Assembly (NCBI RefSeq): GCF_025399795.1 | Contig: NZ_JAODTZ010000003.1 | Span: 1-64,000, forward strand | Direction of reading: 5' to 3' | From: Streptomyces rhizosphaerihabitans | GTDB taxonomy: Bacteria; Actinomycetota; Actinomycetes; Streptomycetales; Streptomycetaceae | DNA length: 64,000 nt | The notes under the pieces: generated by a model | Told to the model about the DNA's origin: nothing | The model's input: the letters and a program-made list of their open reading frames with translations, nothing else | Databases searched by the model: none | Position numbers and translations under genes: made by a program | Part shown: positions 1-10,447 of the stretch, one piece after another | Layout: the number at the start of each line of letters is the position of its first letter | Numbering within the stretch: position 1 is the stretch's first letter

Positions 1-29
1 GATCAGCCCCAGAGCCTCACAGCACGTGC

Positions 30-64
30 AAGGCGGCACCCCGCTTCCCCGGGGCTGCCGCCTT
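30..64. terminator. strong hairpin, probable terminator
   Basis: Arms 30-38 and 56-64 (AAGGCGGCA/TGCCGCCTT) are perfect inverted repeats, and the CCCCG/CGGGG bases inside extend the stem. It probably ends a transcript entering from the left. Nothing else is recognisable in positions 1-212. Confidence 0.6.
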
Positions 65-212
65 CGTCGTACCCGGACACGCTCGGGTACGACCGCCTCC
101 CCCGCGGCTCCGCCCCGGACCCCGCCCCTCAGGCACCGGAGGGGCTGAATCGCCCCACGGCAAACCCGGGACCGGACGCGAGCGCGAGCGCCCCCGTGGT
201 GGACTGACCTCC

Positions 213-899
213 ATGACCACGCAGACGGACACGCCCCACGACCCTGAGTCACGAGGTCTGCCACTGACATCCGCGCTGCTGTCGCTGACCGTGGTCAGCG
301 GCCTCATCGACGCGGTGAACTACCTGGGCCTGGGGCACGTCTTCACGGCGAACATGACCGGCAACGTGGTGGTCCTCGGATTCGCGGCGGCCGGAGCGCC
401 CGGCTTCTCCGTACCGCACACACTGACCTCGCTGTGCTGCTTCCTGGCGGGCGCGGTGACCGGCGGGCGGATCGCGGTGCGGTTCGGCAAGGGCTCACGC
501 CGGAGCTGGGCCCGCGGCACGTTCGCCACCGAGGCGGTCCTGACGGCCGCCTGCGCGGCAGTCGCCTTCGCCGCACCGGACGCCACCGCCACGGCCTACA
601 CCCTGATCGCCGTCACGGCCTTCGCGATGGGCCTGCGCAACGCGACGGTCCGCAAGCTCGGCGTGGCCGACCTGACGACGACCGTCCTGACGATGACCCT
701 GACGGGCCTGGCCGCCGACTCCCGCCTCGGCGGCGGCACGAGCCACAACTCCCCGCGCCGCATCGGCTCCGTGTTCGCGATGCTGCCAGGCGCCCTGCTC
801 GGCGCATGGCTGGTCCTGCACCACGGCCTCGCCATCCCCCTGCTGATCGCGGCGCTGGTGCCGGCGGTCCTGGCGACAACAACCTCCGGCCGGGAGTGA
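213..899 (+). CDS. YoaK/DUF1275 family membrane protein
   Basis: 228-residue integral membrane protein of the YoaK (DUF1275) family; its substrate is not known. The family signature is visible near the N-terminus: a first hydrophobic helix (SALLSLTVVSGLIDAVNY) followed by the GHVFTANMTGNVV segment at about residues 43-55. Around six hydrophobic segments follow, with a conserved 'MGLRNATVRKLG' loop about two-thirds along. The ATG at 213 follows CTGACCTCC, so the ribosome site is weak. It stands alone, and the next gene is convergent. The family call is secure; the function is unknown. Confidence 0.88.
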   Translation: MTTQTDTPHDPESRGLPLTSALLSLTVVSGLIDAVNYLGLGHVFTANMTGNVVVLGFAAAGAPGFSVPHTLTSLCCFLAGAVTGGRIAVRFGKGSRRSWARGTFATEAVLTAACAAVAFAAPDATATAYTLIAVTAFAMGLRNATVRKLGVADLTTTVLTMTLTGLAADSRLGGGTSHNSPRRIGSVFAMLPGALLGAWLVLHHGLAIPLLIAALVPAVLATTTSGRE

Positions 900-939
900 C
901 GCGACCCGAGGCCTGCCGGCCGGAGCACCTCTCGGCCCC

Positions 940-1332
940 TCAGGCCGGAACGAACCCCGGCCACCACGGCGGGACGTTCCCGGGGCACACCGGATCGGGG
1001 TAGGAACCCATCGTGCCCAGCGCCGTCACGACGTACCAGAGGAACCACAGGTTGAAGAGGACGCCGACGGCGACGACGGCGCCTCGGCCGAACCTTCCGA
1101 TCGCACCGTGGACGAGGGTCCAGGAAGCCGCCGTACCGATCCAGACGACGGGTGCGACGAGAAGCAGGGACAGTGAATTCGCCGACGCGTTCACACCGAT
1201 GCCGCAGGACGCCCACACCCGGCCGATGACGAGAACCGCGACGAGCGAGGTCGGTACTCCGAGAAGCGCACCCAGGCGGAACCCCGCGAACCAGGGCCCT
1301 GACGTCTCCTCCGCCTCGGGCACCGCCTCCAT
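940..1332 (-). CDS. hypothetical small membrane protein
   Basis: 130 residues when started at the ATG at 1332, which has GGGGGG just upstream; the frame is open to 1386 but with no better site. Three hydrophobic stretches of membrane-helix length are visible (GALLGVPTSLVAVLVIG, LSLLLVAPVVWIG, AVVAVGVLFNLWFLW). The C-terminus is Pro/Trp-rich and contains a single Cys. I do not recognise the family. It runs towards the DUF1275 gene with 40 bp between the stops. Confidence 0.6.
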   Translation of the reverse strand: MEAVPEAEETSGPWFAGFRLGALLGVPTSLVAVLVIGRVWASCGIGVNASANSLSLLLVAPVVWIGTAASWTLVHGAIGRFGRGAVVAVGVLFNLWFLWYVVTALGTMGSYPDPVCPGNVPPWWPGFVPA

Positions 1333-1478
1333 GACCGGCCCCCCTTCTTCCCGCCCCCGCGGGACCGCACGTTCGCGGTGGCACAAAAACGCCGCCGCGA
1401 ACAGTCCGCACCACGCGTGGTCCGGGAACCGACCTGACGCCGAACTCTACTGACCCAAGGGGAGGTCGGTACCGCGAA

Positions 1479-2738
<1,260 letters not shown>

Positions 2739-2739
2739 C

Positions 2740-2753
2740 TAGAACGCGTACCA
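2740..2753. promoter_or_regulatory. candidate KstR operator (thiolase side)
   Basis: TAGAACGCGTACCA fits the published KstR consensus TnnAACnnGTTnnA at 7 of 8 specified positions. It sits inside a larger inverted repeat, CGCAGAACT (2732-2740) and AGTTCTGCG (2753-2761). It lies 92 bp upstream of the thiolase start in the divergent intergenic region. KstR control is inferred from the motif and the gene pair. Confidence 0.55.
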
Positions 2754-2870
2754 GTTCTGCGTGCAGTTTGCTGAGCGAACCCCCCGCGCCGCAAGGGTCC
2801 TGCAGCTCCCGAAGTCGTGATCTGCACGAATCCCGCACGCAATTGGGAGGCCCACACCTCTTGCCACTTG

Positions 2871-2884
2871 TAGAACCCGTTACT
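2871..2884. promoter_or_regulatory. candidate second KstR operator (P450 side)
   Basis: TAGAACCCGTTACT also matches TnnAACnnGTTnnA at 7 of 8 specified positions; the mismatch is the last base. It is about 118 bp upstream of the P450 start. The remainder of 2649-3001 has no gene. Confidence 0.45.
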
Positions 2885-3001
2885 ACCTTCTCGGCGATTC
2901 CCTGTTCCTGATGGACCGTCAGACCCGACCGCCGGACCCGCTCCCGGGAAAGGCGGTCACCACCGCAGGCACCACCGTAGGCGCGAGACCTGGAGTTGCC
3001 G

Positions 3002-4246
3002 ATGCCCTGTCCAGCGCTGCCCGACGGGTTCGATTTCACCGACCCCGACGTACTGCACCAACGCGTTCCCCTCCCGGAGTTCGCCGAGCTGCGCCGGGCC
3101 GAACCGGTCCACTGGATCCCGCAACAGCCCGGTGTCGCGGGCTTCGAGGACGACGGCTACTGGGCCGTCACCCGGCACGCGGACGTCAAGTACGTCTCGA
3201 CGCACCCCGAACTCTTCTCCTCGTTCCTCAACACGGCCGTCATCCGCTTCAACGAGCACATCCAGCGCGAACAGATCGAGGTCCAGCGGCTCATCATGCT
3301 CAACATGGACCCGCCCGAGCACACCCGGGTCCGTCAGATCGTGCAGCGCGGCTTCACCCCGCGCGCCATCCGCTCCCTGGAGGACGCGCTGCGCGCCCGG
3401 GCCGGTTCGATCGTGGCGAACGCGCTCGCGCAGGCCGGCCCCGACGGCGCCTTCGACTTCGTCACCCAGGTCGCCTGCGAACTGCCTCTGCAGGCGATCG
3501 CCGAGCTCATCGGCGTCCCGCAGGAGGACCGCGTCAAGATCTTCGACTGGTCCAACAAGATGGTGGCGTACGACGATCCGGAGTACGCGATCACCGAGGA
3601 GATCGGTGCCGAGTCGGCCACCGAACTCATCTCGTACGCGATGAACATGGCGGCGGACCGCAAACAGTGCCCCGCCAAGGACATCGTCAGCACGCTGGTG
3701 GCGGCGGAGGACGAGGGGAACCTCGCCTCCGACGAATTCGGCTTCTTCGTCCTGCTGTTGGCGGTCGCCGGCAACGAGACGACCCGCAACGCCATCACCC
3801 ACGGGATGCACGCCCTGCTCACCCACCCCGACCAGTGGGACCTCTACAAGAGGGAGCGGCCCAAGACCACCGCCGAGGAGATCGTCCGCTGGGCGACCCC
3901 CGTCGTCGCCTTCCAGCGCACCGCGACCCAGGACACCGAGCTGGGCGGACAGCGGATCAGGAAGGGCGACCGCGTCGGCATCTTCTACTCCTCCGCCAAC
4001 AACGACCCCGAGGTGTTCGAGGGCCCCGAGGTCTTCGACATCGCCCGTGACCCCAACCCGCACCTCGGCTTCGGCGGCGGGGGTCCGCACTTCTGCCTCG
4101 GCAAGTCCCTGGCCACGCTGGAGATCGACCTGATCTTCAACGCGATCGCGGACGCGATGCCGAATCTGCGGCTCGTCGGCGACCCGCGCCGCCTCCGCTC
4201 CGCCTGGCTGAACGGCGTCAAGGAACTCCAGGTCAGTCACGTATAG
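3002..4246 (+). CDS. cytochrome P450, CYP125-type steroid C26-monooxygenase
   Basis: 414-residue soluble P450. I-helix AGNETTRN (about residues 256-263), K-helix EIVR (about 293-296), and the haem loop FGGGGPHFCLG with the Cys ligand near residue 365. Several stretches resemble M. tuberculosis CYP125A1: DPPEHTRVRQIV, EFGFFVLLLAVAGNETTRN, EEIVRWATPVVAFQRTA and the C-terminal RLRSAWLNGVKE. CYP125 oxidises the terminal side-chain carbon of cholesterol and cholestenone; that activity is inferred. Start: ATG 3002 with GGAG 6 nt upstream is preferred over the in-frame TTG at 2996. Ferredoxin and reductase partners are not in the window. Confidence 0.9.
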   Translation: MPCPALPDGFDFTDPDVLHQRVPLPEFAELRRAEPVHWIPQQPGVAGFEDDGYWAVTRHADVKYVSTHPELFSSFLNTAVIRFNEHIQREQIEVQRLIMLNMDPPEHTRVRQIVQRGFTPRAIRSLEDALRARAGSIVANALAQAGPDGAFDFVTQVACELPLQAIAELIGVPQEDRVKIFDWSNKMVAYDDPEYAITEEIGAESATELISYAMNMAADRKQCPAKDIVSTLVAAEDEGNLASDEFGFFVLLLAVAGNETTRNAITHGMHALLTHPDQWDLYKRERPKTTAEEIVRWATPVVAFQRTATQDTELGGQRIRKGDRVGIFYSSANNDPEVFEGPEVFDIARDPNPHLGFGGGGPHFCLGKSLATLEIDLIFNAIADAMPNLRLVGDPRRLRSAWLNGVKELQVSHV

Positions 4247-4262
4247 CGGGCGTCGCACGCTC

Positions 4263-4341
4263 GGGCCGACGGCCTCCCGGCACCGTCGGCCCGTCCCGAG
4301 GGAGGCAGGGGCTCATCCCCCCGCGCCCGCCCCTGCCTCCC
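4263..4341. terminator. two tandem hairpins between convergent genes
   Basis: Hairpin one: 4263-4272 with 4283-4292 (GGGCCGACGG/CCGTCGGCCC). Hairpin two: 4300-4312 with 4329-4341 (GGGAGGCAGGGGC and its perfect complement). They lie between the P450 (+) and the GT87-PAP2 gene (-) and can serve both. Confidence 0.65.
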
Positions 4342-4419
4342 CCGAGACCGCACAGACACGTCCGCACACACGCCCGCCCGTACACACGCCCGCCCGCACC
4401 CTCGCCGGGACGTACCGGA

Positions 4420-6468
4420 TCAGTTCCGGCTACGGCCCGTCGCCGTGACCGGCTTCCTCGTGCCGGCCGCGACCGCTTTCATCGGCGTCCGGGACCGCGG
4501 GCCCTGGAGGAGATGGGTCAGGCCGAAGCCCGCGGCGACCACGGCCGCGCCGCCGAGGGCGTCCAGGACCCAGTGGTTGCCGGTCGCCACGATCGCGGAA
4601 ACCGTGAAGAGCGGGTGCAGCAGACCCAGCGCCTTCATCCACCATCTGGGCGCCAGAATCGCGATGACGACCCCGCACCACAGCGACCAGCCGAAGTGCA
4701 GCGAGGGCATCGCCGCGTACTGGTTGGTCAGCGCGGTCAGGGTGCCGTAGTCCGGCTTGGAGAAGTCCTGCACGCCGTGCACGGTGTCGACGACGCCGAG
4801 GCCCGGGATCAGGCGTGGCGGGGCGAGCGGGTAGAGCCAGAAGCCGACGAGGGCGAGCAGGGTGGCGAAGCCGAGGGCGGAGCGGGCCCAGCGGTAGTCG
4901 GCGGGGCGGCGGACGTAGAGCACGGCGAGGACGGTGAGCGGGACGCCGAAGTGGAACGACTCGTAGTAGAAGTCGAAGAAGTCCCGCAGGAAGGGGATCT
5001 TCACCACCGCGTGGTTGACGCCGTGCTCGATGTCGAGGCGCAGGAACCGCTCGACGGTGAGGATCTGGTCGCCGTGGTGCTCGGCGGTGGCCCGGCCGTG
5101 CGCGTTGGAGCCGCCCGTCACGGCGAGGCGTACGGAGGCGTAGGCGGAGTAGCCGACGCGGATCAGGAGCAGTTCGAGCAGCAGGTTGGGGCGGGTGAGG
5201 ACCCGGCCGAGGAACGGGAGCAGCGGCACGCGCTTCCACCGGGCGGGGACGGGCGCCGCATGGTCGGTGGAGACCGGGGCCCGGTAGAACTCCGAGGTGC
5301 GGGACAGGAACGGTACGACGGTGGCGGCGGCCAGCGCCGCGATCAGCACCACGTTGTCGCGCAGCGGCTCGAGCACCGGCTTGTCCGGCAGCATCATCCT
5401 GGCGGGCAGCGTCATGACGAGGACGACGGCGACGGGCCACACATAGCGGTCCGAGGCCTTGCGCCCGACCCGGCCGGCGAGCGCGAGCAGCACCCACAGC
5501 AGCTGGTGCTGCCAGGTGGTGGGCGAGACGGCGACGGCGACGCAGCCGGTCATCGCCACGGCGAGCAGCAGCTGCCCGTCGCGCGCGCAGCGCACCGCGC
5601 GTCGGAGTCCGACGGCGGCGACGACCGCGCCGAGCGCCAGGAAGAGGCCGATCTCCAGCGGCCCGGTGAGTCCGAACCGCAGCAGCGCGCCGTGCAGGGA
5701 CTGGTTGGCGACGTCGTCGGCGTCCTTGCCGAGGCCGACGCCCGCAAGGTGGTGCACCCAGTAGGTGTTCGAGTCGCGCGGCATCGCGGCCCAGGCGAGC
5801 GCGGTGAGGGCGGCGAAGGTGGCCCCGGTGGAGGCGGCGGCGCGGCGGCGGCCGGTGAACCAGAGAAGCGGCGTGAAGAGCAGCACGGTCGGCTGGAGGG
5901 TTGCCGCGAGCCCGATGAGGACCCCGCAGACGCGCTCCCCGCGGACGGCGAAGCAGCCCAGCAGGACGAGCAGCACCGGGATGATGCTGGTCTGGCCGAG
6001 GTAGAGGGCGTTGCGTACGGGGAGCGACAGCACCAGCAGGCTGATGGCGACGGGCGCGGCGAGCAGCGACGTACGCCGGCTCACGGGGTGCGGCAGGGCT
6101 CGCGCGGCGACCAGGCCGAGCGCGACGACCAGCAGCAGGGTGCCGAAGGTCCAGCCCCAGCCGAGGGCCTGTTCAGCCGCCCGGGTGAGGGGTTTGAGGA
6201 CGAGTCCGCCGAACGGGGTGCCGGTGAACCGTGTCGAGTCGTACAGCGAGCCCTTCATGTGCAGTACGCCGTTGGGGCCGACCCAGGTCTCCAGATCCGT
6301 CAGCCGGTCTGCCTTCGGTGCACTGAGGACGGCGGCGACCTGCCGTACGGCCAGTGTCGCGGCGATCGCCCAGAGCCCGATGCGGAGCGCGCGCAGCCGT
6401 GCCCGCGCCGTCTCCGCCGCCCCCGCGACGGCATTGCCCGCTCGTCCGCCGTGCTCCACGTTCGCCAC
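4420..6468 (-). CDS. bifunctional GT87 glycosyltransferase / PAP2 phosphatase membrane protein
   Basis: 682-residue polytopic membrane protein made of two modules. Residues about 20-400 look like a GT87 (DUF2029) polyprenol-phosphate-dependent mannosyltransferase: multiple helices and an early DLETWVGPNGVLHMKGSLYD loop. Residues about 430-660 are a PAP2-type domain of the inositolphosphoceramide synthase-like branch, with AMPSLHFGW and GNHWVLDALGG carrying the two catalytic His motifs. Such fusions in actinobacteria are thought to act on lipid-linked sugars or phospholipids; the substrate here is unknown. Start: ATG 6468. Single gene, convergent with the P450. Confidence 0.8.
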   Translation of the reverse strand: MANVEHGGRAGNAVAGAAETARARLRALRIGLWAIAATLAVRQVAAVLSAPKADRLTDLETWVGPNGVLHMKGSLYDSTRFTGTPFGGLVLKPLTRAAEQALGWGWTFGTLLLVVALGLVAARALPHPVSRRTSLLAAPVAISLLVLSLPVRNALYLGQTSIIPVLLVLLGCFAVRGERVCGVLIGLAATLQPTVLLFTPLLWFTGRRRAAASTGATFAALTALAWAAMPRDSNTYWVHHLAGVGLGKDADDVANQSLHGALLRFGLTGPLEIGLFLALGAVVAAVGLRRAVRCARDGQLLLAVAMTGCVAVAVSPTTWQHQLLWVLLALAGRVGRKASDRYVWPVAVVLVMTLPARMMLPDKPVLEPLRDNVVLIAALAAATVVPFLSRTSEFYRAPVSTDHAAPVPARWKRVPLLPFLGRVLTRPNLLLELLLIRVGYSAYASVRLAVTGGSNAHGRATAEHHGDQILTVERFLRLDIEHGVNHAVVKIPFLRDFFDFYYESFHFGVPLTVLAVLYVRRPADYRWARSALGFATLLALVGFWLYPLAPPRLIPGLGVVDTVHGVQDFSKPDYGTLTALTNQYAAMPSLHFGWSLWCGVVIAILAPRWWMKALGLLHPLFTVSAIVATGNHWVLDALGGAAVVAAGFGLTHLLQGPRSRTPMKAVAAGTRKPVTATGRSRN

Positions 6469-6914
6469 GCCCTGTCGGCTCTCCCGCCACGTTGATTACC
6501 GCGCGCCCCACACGTCCCCTATGTCAGTCCATATCAGGACCTTATGGGGTGCGGCCGTCCTCGTCGAAATGCGCAGGAACCCCTCGCTCCACCTGACACC
6601 CCTACCCCTTTTGTCCGGTTGACGATAGTTCGCGGAGAGTCCGGTCCCCCCTCGACTTCGCGACATAGATCACAAATGCCCCTTCGGAGGGAGCGCCCCG
6701 GCCGCCTCGTCACACCTGCGTACGCCGCCTTTATGTGCGCTGCGCGGCGGGTCGCACACCGCACGTGACGTGGACGAACAGTCCTAAGGTCGCTTCTTCG
6801 GTCCGCCCCGGGCGAGCCGCCGGCCGCCTCCGGGCGAGCCGCCGGTCCAGTCCGGGCGAGCCGCCGGTCCGCCTCCGGGCGGACCCGTCCCTGTCCCCGG
6901 CGAAAGGAAGGCCC

Positions 6915-8300
6915 TTGCCGACCGCGACCCCGACAGCCCCCGCCGTATCCGTCCCGGCCCCCGCACGGCCGGCCTCCCCCGAGGTCACCGTCACCGACCC
7001 CGCGCTGGTCAGGCGCGCCGTGAAGGCGGCAGCGCTCGGCAACGCGATGGAATGGTTCGACTTCGGTGTCTACAGCTACATCGCGGTGACCCTGGGCAAG
7101 GTCTTCTTCCCCTCGGGCAACCCGACCGCCCAGCTGCTGGCGACCTTCGGCGCCTTCGCCGCGGCCTTCCTCGTCCGCCCACTCGGCGGCATGGTCTTCG
7201 GCCCGCTCGGCGACCGGATCGGCCGCCAGAAGGTCCTCGCGCTCACCATGATCATGATGGCGGCGGGCACCTTCGCGATCGGTCTGATCCCGTCATACGC
7301 CACGATCGGCGTCGGCGCCCCGGTCCTGCTGCTCGCGGCCCGTCTGGTGCAGGGGTTCTCCACCGGCGGCGAGTACGCGGGCGCCTCGACCTTCATCGCC
7401 GAGTACGCGCCCGACAAGAGGCGCGGCTTCTTCGGCAGCTGGCTGGAGTTCGGCACGCTGGCCGGATACATCGGCGGCGCGGGCCTGGTGACCCTCATGA
7501 CCGCCCTGCTGTCCACCGACGACCTGCTGTCCTGGGGCTGGCGCGTCCCGTTCCTGATCGCGGGCCCGATGGGCATCATCGGCCTCTATCTGCGGATGCG
7601 CCTGGAGGAGACCCCGGCGTTCGCCGCGGAGCTCGAGAAGTCCGAGGCCGACCGCCCCAAGGTGCCGCTGCGCGAGATGATCACCGGCCAGTGGCGCAAC
7701 CTGCTCCTGTGCGTGGGCCTGGTCCTGGTCTTCAACGTCACCGACTACATGCTGCTGTCCTACATGCCGAGCTACCTGACCAGTGAGCTCAAGTACGACG
7801 AGACGCACGGTCTGCTCGTGGTCCTCGGCGTGATGGCGCTGATGATGATCGTGCAGCCCTTCGCGGGCGCCCTGACCGACCGGATCGGCCGCCGCCCGGT
7901 GATCGCAGCGGGCTGCGCGGGCTTCCTCGCCCTGTCCGTCCCGGCGCTGCTGCTGATCCGCCAGGGCAGCCTGTTCGCGATCGCGCTCGGCATGGGCGCC
8001 CTCGGCCTGCTGCTGGTCTGCTTCACCGCCGCGATGCCCGCCGCGCTCCCGGCCCTCTTCCCGACGCGGGTCCGCTACGGCTCGCTCTCCATCGGCTTCA
8101 ACATCTCGGTCTCGCTCTTCGGCGGCACGACCCCGCTGGTGGTCACGGCCCTCATCGGGGCGACCGGGAACATGATGATGCCCGCGTACTACATGATGGC
8201 CGCGGCCGTGATCGGCGGTGTCGCCGTCTGGTTCATGACGGAGTCGGCGGGCCGCCCGCTGCCGGGTTCCGCGCCCGCCGTGGAACCCGCGCGCCGCTGA
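6915..8300 (+). CDS. MFS transporter, metabolite:H+ symporter (MHS/ProP-like) family
   Basis: 461-residue 12-helix transporter. MHS-type signatures are present: NAMEWFDFGVYSY in helix 1, GPLGDRIGRQ in the first cytoplasmic loop, RLVQGFSTGGEYAG in helix 4, and a second GALTDRIGRRPV loop between halves. Relatives import proline, betaine, ketoglutarate or similar organic acids with protons; the substrate cannot be read here. The start chosen is TTG 6915, preceded by AAAGGAAGG at 6902-6910. The frame is open back to 6735, but that stretch is Arg/Pro-rich and lies outside the family's usual length. Confidence 0.85.
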   Translation: MPTATPTAPAVSVPAPARPASPEVTVTDPALVRRAVKAAALGNAMEWFDFGVYSYIAVTLGKVFFPSGNPTAQLLATFGAFAAAFLVRPLGGMVFGPLGDRIGRQKVLALTMIMMAAGTFAIGLIPSYATIGVGAPVLLLAARLVQGFSTGGEYAGASTFIAEYAPDKRRGFFGSWLEFGTLAGYIGGAGLVTLMTALLSTDDLLSWGWRVPFLIAGPMGIIGLYLRMRLEETPAFAAELEKSEADRPKVPLREMITGQWRNLLLCVGLVLVFNVTDYMLLSYMPSYLTSELKYDETHGLLVVLGVMALMMIVQPFAGALTDRIGRRPVIAAGCAGFLALSVPALLLIRQGSLFAIALGMGALGLLLVCFTAAMPAALPALFPTRVRYGSLSIGFNISVSLFGGTTPLVVTALIGATGNMMMPAYYMMAAAVIGGVAVWFMTESAGRPLPGSAPAVEPARR

Positions 8301-8517
8301 GGCGGCACTACTCTCGCCGGGCCCGCGCGCCACTGACGTCGTGGCCCTCCTGGCGCCCGCGCGCCACTGCTGTCACACCTCCGCAGGTGCCCTCGCGCGC
8401 CCGCCCCGGAATCGGCCCGCCGGGCCCGAATCCTGCTGGCACGCGCGGGCGCCGGCGGATAGGTTCGTCTCCGGAAGTCCTTAGCGCATCTAACTAGGCA
8501 TATGAAAGGCCCGGTGC

Positions 8518-9189
8518 ATGAGCGAGTCGCAGCTCTGGAACGACGTCGACGACCACTTCACCACCCTCCTGGCCCCCGCCGACGAGATCCTGACCGCCGC
8601 GCTGCGAGACAGCGACGCGGCCGGACTGCCGCCCATCAACGTCGCGCCGAACCAGGGCAAGCTGCTGCAGCTGCTCGCCGAGATCCAGGGCGCCCGCCGC
8701 ATCCTGGAGATCGGCACGCTCGGCGGCTACAGCACGATCTGGCTGGGCCGCGCCCTGCCCGCCGACGGGCAGCTGATCACCCTCGAGTACGACCCCCGGC
8801 ACGCCGAGGTGGCGCGCGCCAACCTCGCCCGGGCCGGCCTCGACAGGATCGCCGAGGTGCGGGTGGGCCCCGCCCTGGAGTCCCTGCCGAAGCTGGCGGA
8901 CGAGAACCCCGAGCCGTTCGACTTCGTCTTCATCGACGCGGACAAGGTGAACAACCCCCACTACATCGAGTGGGCGGCCCGGCTCACCCGGCCCGGCAGC
9001 GTGATCGTCCTCGACAACGTCGTCCGCGGCGGAGCTGTCACCGACGGGGCGAGCACCGACCCGAGCGTGCTGGGCACCCGGGCCGCGCTCGAACTGATCG
9101 CCTCCCACCCGAAGTTGAACGGCACGGCGGTGCAGACGGTGGGCAGCAAGGGGTACGACGGGTTCGCGCTGGCACGCGTACAGGCCTGA
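8518..9189 (+). CDS. class I SAM-dependent O-methyltransferase
   Basis: 223 residues, the usual length for the bacterial caffeoyl-CoA/catechol O-methyltransferase-like family (methyltransf_3). Motif I ILEIGTLGGYSTIWL (about 62-76), an acidic residue in the TLEYDP strand, FDFVFIDADKVN (metal-binding Asp) and VIVLDNVVRGG (second metal site) are all visible. It should methylate a small catechol-type hydroxyl using Mg2+. Start: ATG 8518 with AAAGG 8 nt upstream. Just upstream, TTAG and CTAA half-sites (8481-8493) separated by 5 bp could be an operator. Single gene. Confidence 0.87.
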   Translation: MSESQLWNDVDDHFTTLLAPADEILTAALRDSDAAGLPPINVAPNQGKLLQLLAEIQGARRILEIGTLGGYSTIWLGRALPADGQLITLEYDPRHAEVARANLARAGLDRIAEVRVGPALESLPKLADENPEPFDFVFIDADKVNNPHYIEWAARLTRPGSVIVLDNVVRGGAVTDGASTDPSVLGTRAALELIASHPKLNGTAVQTVGSKGYDGFALARVQA

Positions 9190-9217
9190 TCACCCGCCCC
9201 GCCCGGCCCGATCGGTC

Positions 9218-9613
9218 CTAGGCCTCGTGATAGAAGCCCACGTTCACGGTGTGGGGGCCGGTGCGGTCCTGGATGACGAGTTCGCCGGAGCCGCCTGCCG
9301 GGAGTCCGGCCGTCCCGCCGTACGGAAGCGGCTGGGACGGCAACCCCGCCAGGATCAGCCGGACCTCGGAGGACGGTTCCGCGTGGGAACCCCGAAGCCA
9401 GGTGACCTGCCAGGAGCCGTCCGGGCCGCACAGGAACTCCAGGTGGACCCGGGACACGAACAGCCAGTCGTCGGGGGTCGCGAGACGGCACACGGCCCGG
9501 TCCCGGCCCACCCGCAGCATGGCCCCGGGGTCGCTCGGCGCGTCGGCCATCTGCATCCCGGCCGTCGCACCGGCGTCCGCTCCGGACACCGAGGCCATGG
9601 TGAGTTCGAGCAC
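9218..9613 (-). CDS. FHA-like domain protein
   Basis: 131 residues. The segment about 30-70 has the pattern of an FHA phosphothreonine-binding fold: a VGRD strand, a CRLATPD loop, then SRVHLEFLC and a DGSWQVTWLRGS strand, matching GR-S-RxH-N order. The usual Asn before the last strand is not obvious, so phosphopeptide binding is uncertain. Start: GTG 9613 with AAGGAG 6 nt upstream. Convergent with the methyltransferase. Confidence 0.6.
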   Translation of the reverse strand: MLELTMASVSGADAGATAGMQMADAPSDPGAMLRVGRDRAVCRLATPDDWLFVSRVHLEFLCGPDGSWQVTWLRGSHAEPSSEVRLILAGLPSQPLPYGGTAGLPAGGSGELVIQDRTGPHTVNVGFYHEA

Positions 9614-9732
9614 GCGCGCTCCTTCGTGAGGTACTGGTCCAATTGTCCTGGCGCGGAACGTGGTTGCCCCGTCGCCGCCGCATGATAATTCGCCCTTTCC
9701 CCTCGCCGTGTGACCTCCGGCACAATGGACTC

Positions 9733-10215
9733 ATGACCGAGCGCAAGCCACCCGGTGTCAGCTTCGAGTCCTGGGTCGACAAACAGATCCGTGAGGCGGA
9801 GGCCCGCGGCGAGTTCACGGGACTCCCCGGCGCCGGCAAGCCGATGCCGGAAGTCACCGACACCCCGTACGACGAACTCTGGTGGATCAAGCGGAAGATG
9901 GCCCGTGAGGGGCTGTCGGTCCTGCCGCCCACACTTGCCCTGCGCAAGGAGGCGGAGGACGCCCTCGTGGCGGCCTCCGCGGCCCCTTCGGAGCGGACGG
10001 TGCGGCGGATCGTCGAGGACATCAACGCCAAGATCCGCGAGGTCATGTTCAAGCCGCCGCCGGGCCCTCCCCTCGGGCTCAAGCCGTACGACGTGGAGAA
10101 GATCGTGCGGGAGTGGCGTGCGGCCCGCGAGGACCCGGCCCGAGCGGACCCGGCCCCCGGCGGCGGACACCCCGAGGGACGGGCCGACGGGCAGGGAGGC
10201 ACCGGAGCCGCGTGA
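9733..10215 (+). CDS. DUF1992 (DnaJ-homologue C28-like) protein
   Basis: 160 residues, cytosolic. The DUF1992 signature is clear: SWVDKQIREAEARGEFTGLPG followed by GKPMP and DELWWIKRKMAREG, then a helical KEAEDAL region and the INAKIREVMFKPPPG motif. No J domain is present, and the function of the family is unknown. The C-terminal 30 residues are low-complexity Gly/Ala/Asp/Pro. Start: ATG 9733; upstream open frame to 9643 is unlike the family. A strong convergent terminator follows at 10380. Confidence 0.85.
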   Translation: MTERKPPGVSFESWVDKQIREAEARGEFTGLPGAGKPMPEVTDTPYDELWWIKRKMAREGLSVLPPTLALRKEAEDALVAASAAPSERTVRRIVEDINAKIREVMFKPPPGPPLGLKPYDVEKIVREWRAAREDPARADPAPGGGHPEGRADGQGGTGAA

Positions 10216-10379
10216 GGCCGCGGAGGACCGCGGGGATACCGGAGGAAGTCCGGTGAGAACCCCGCGGCACTGTGAACCGCGCGGCCGCACACGGACTCGA
10301 CGGCCCGCGCGAAGTACGTGCTGCCAAGCCCGCGACGAGCCCGTGCGGCCGCTGGAAGGACGTGCGGCCGCATGCATGC

Positions 10380-10421
10380 GTGAGGCCGCGTCCCGGGGCA
10401 TGGTCCGGGACGCGGCCTCAC
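10380..10421. terminator. perfect 17-bp-arm hairpin
   Basis: Arms 10380-10396 and 10405-10421 are exact complements (GTGAGGCCGCGTCCCGG) around an 8-nt loop. It lies between convergent genes and probably ends both transcripts. Confidence 0.75.
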
Positions 10422-10447
10422 CTCACCAGGGAGGTGTCCGAGTGGGC

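Noticed and set aside
4513-6495. A 660-codon plus-strand frame over GT87-PAP2
   Set aside because: Asp/Glu/Arg/Gly-rich translation without any domain; antisense to a gene with membrane helices and PAP2 motifs.
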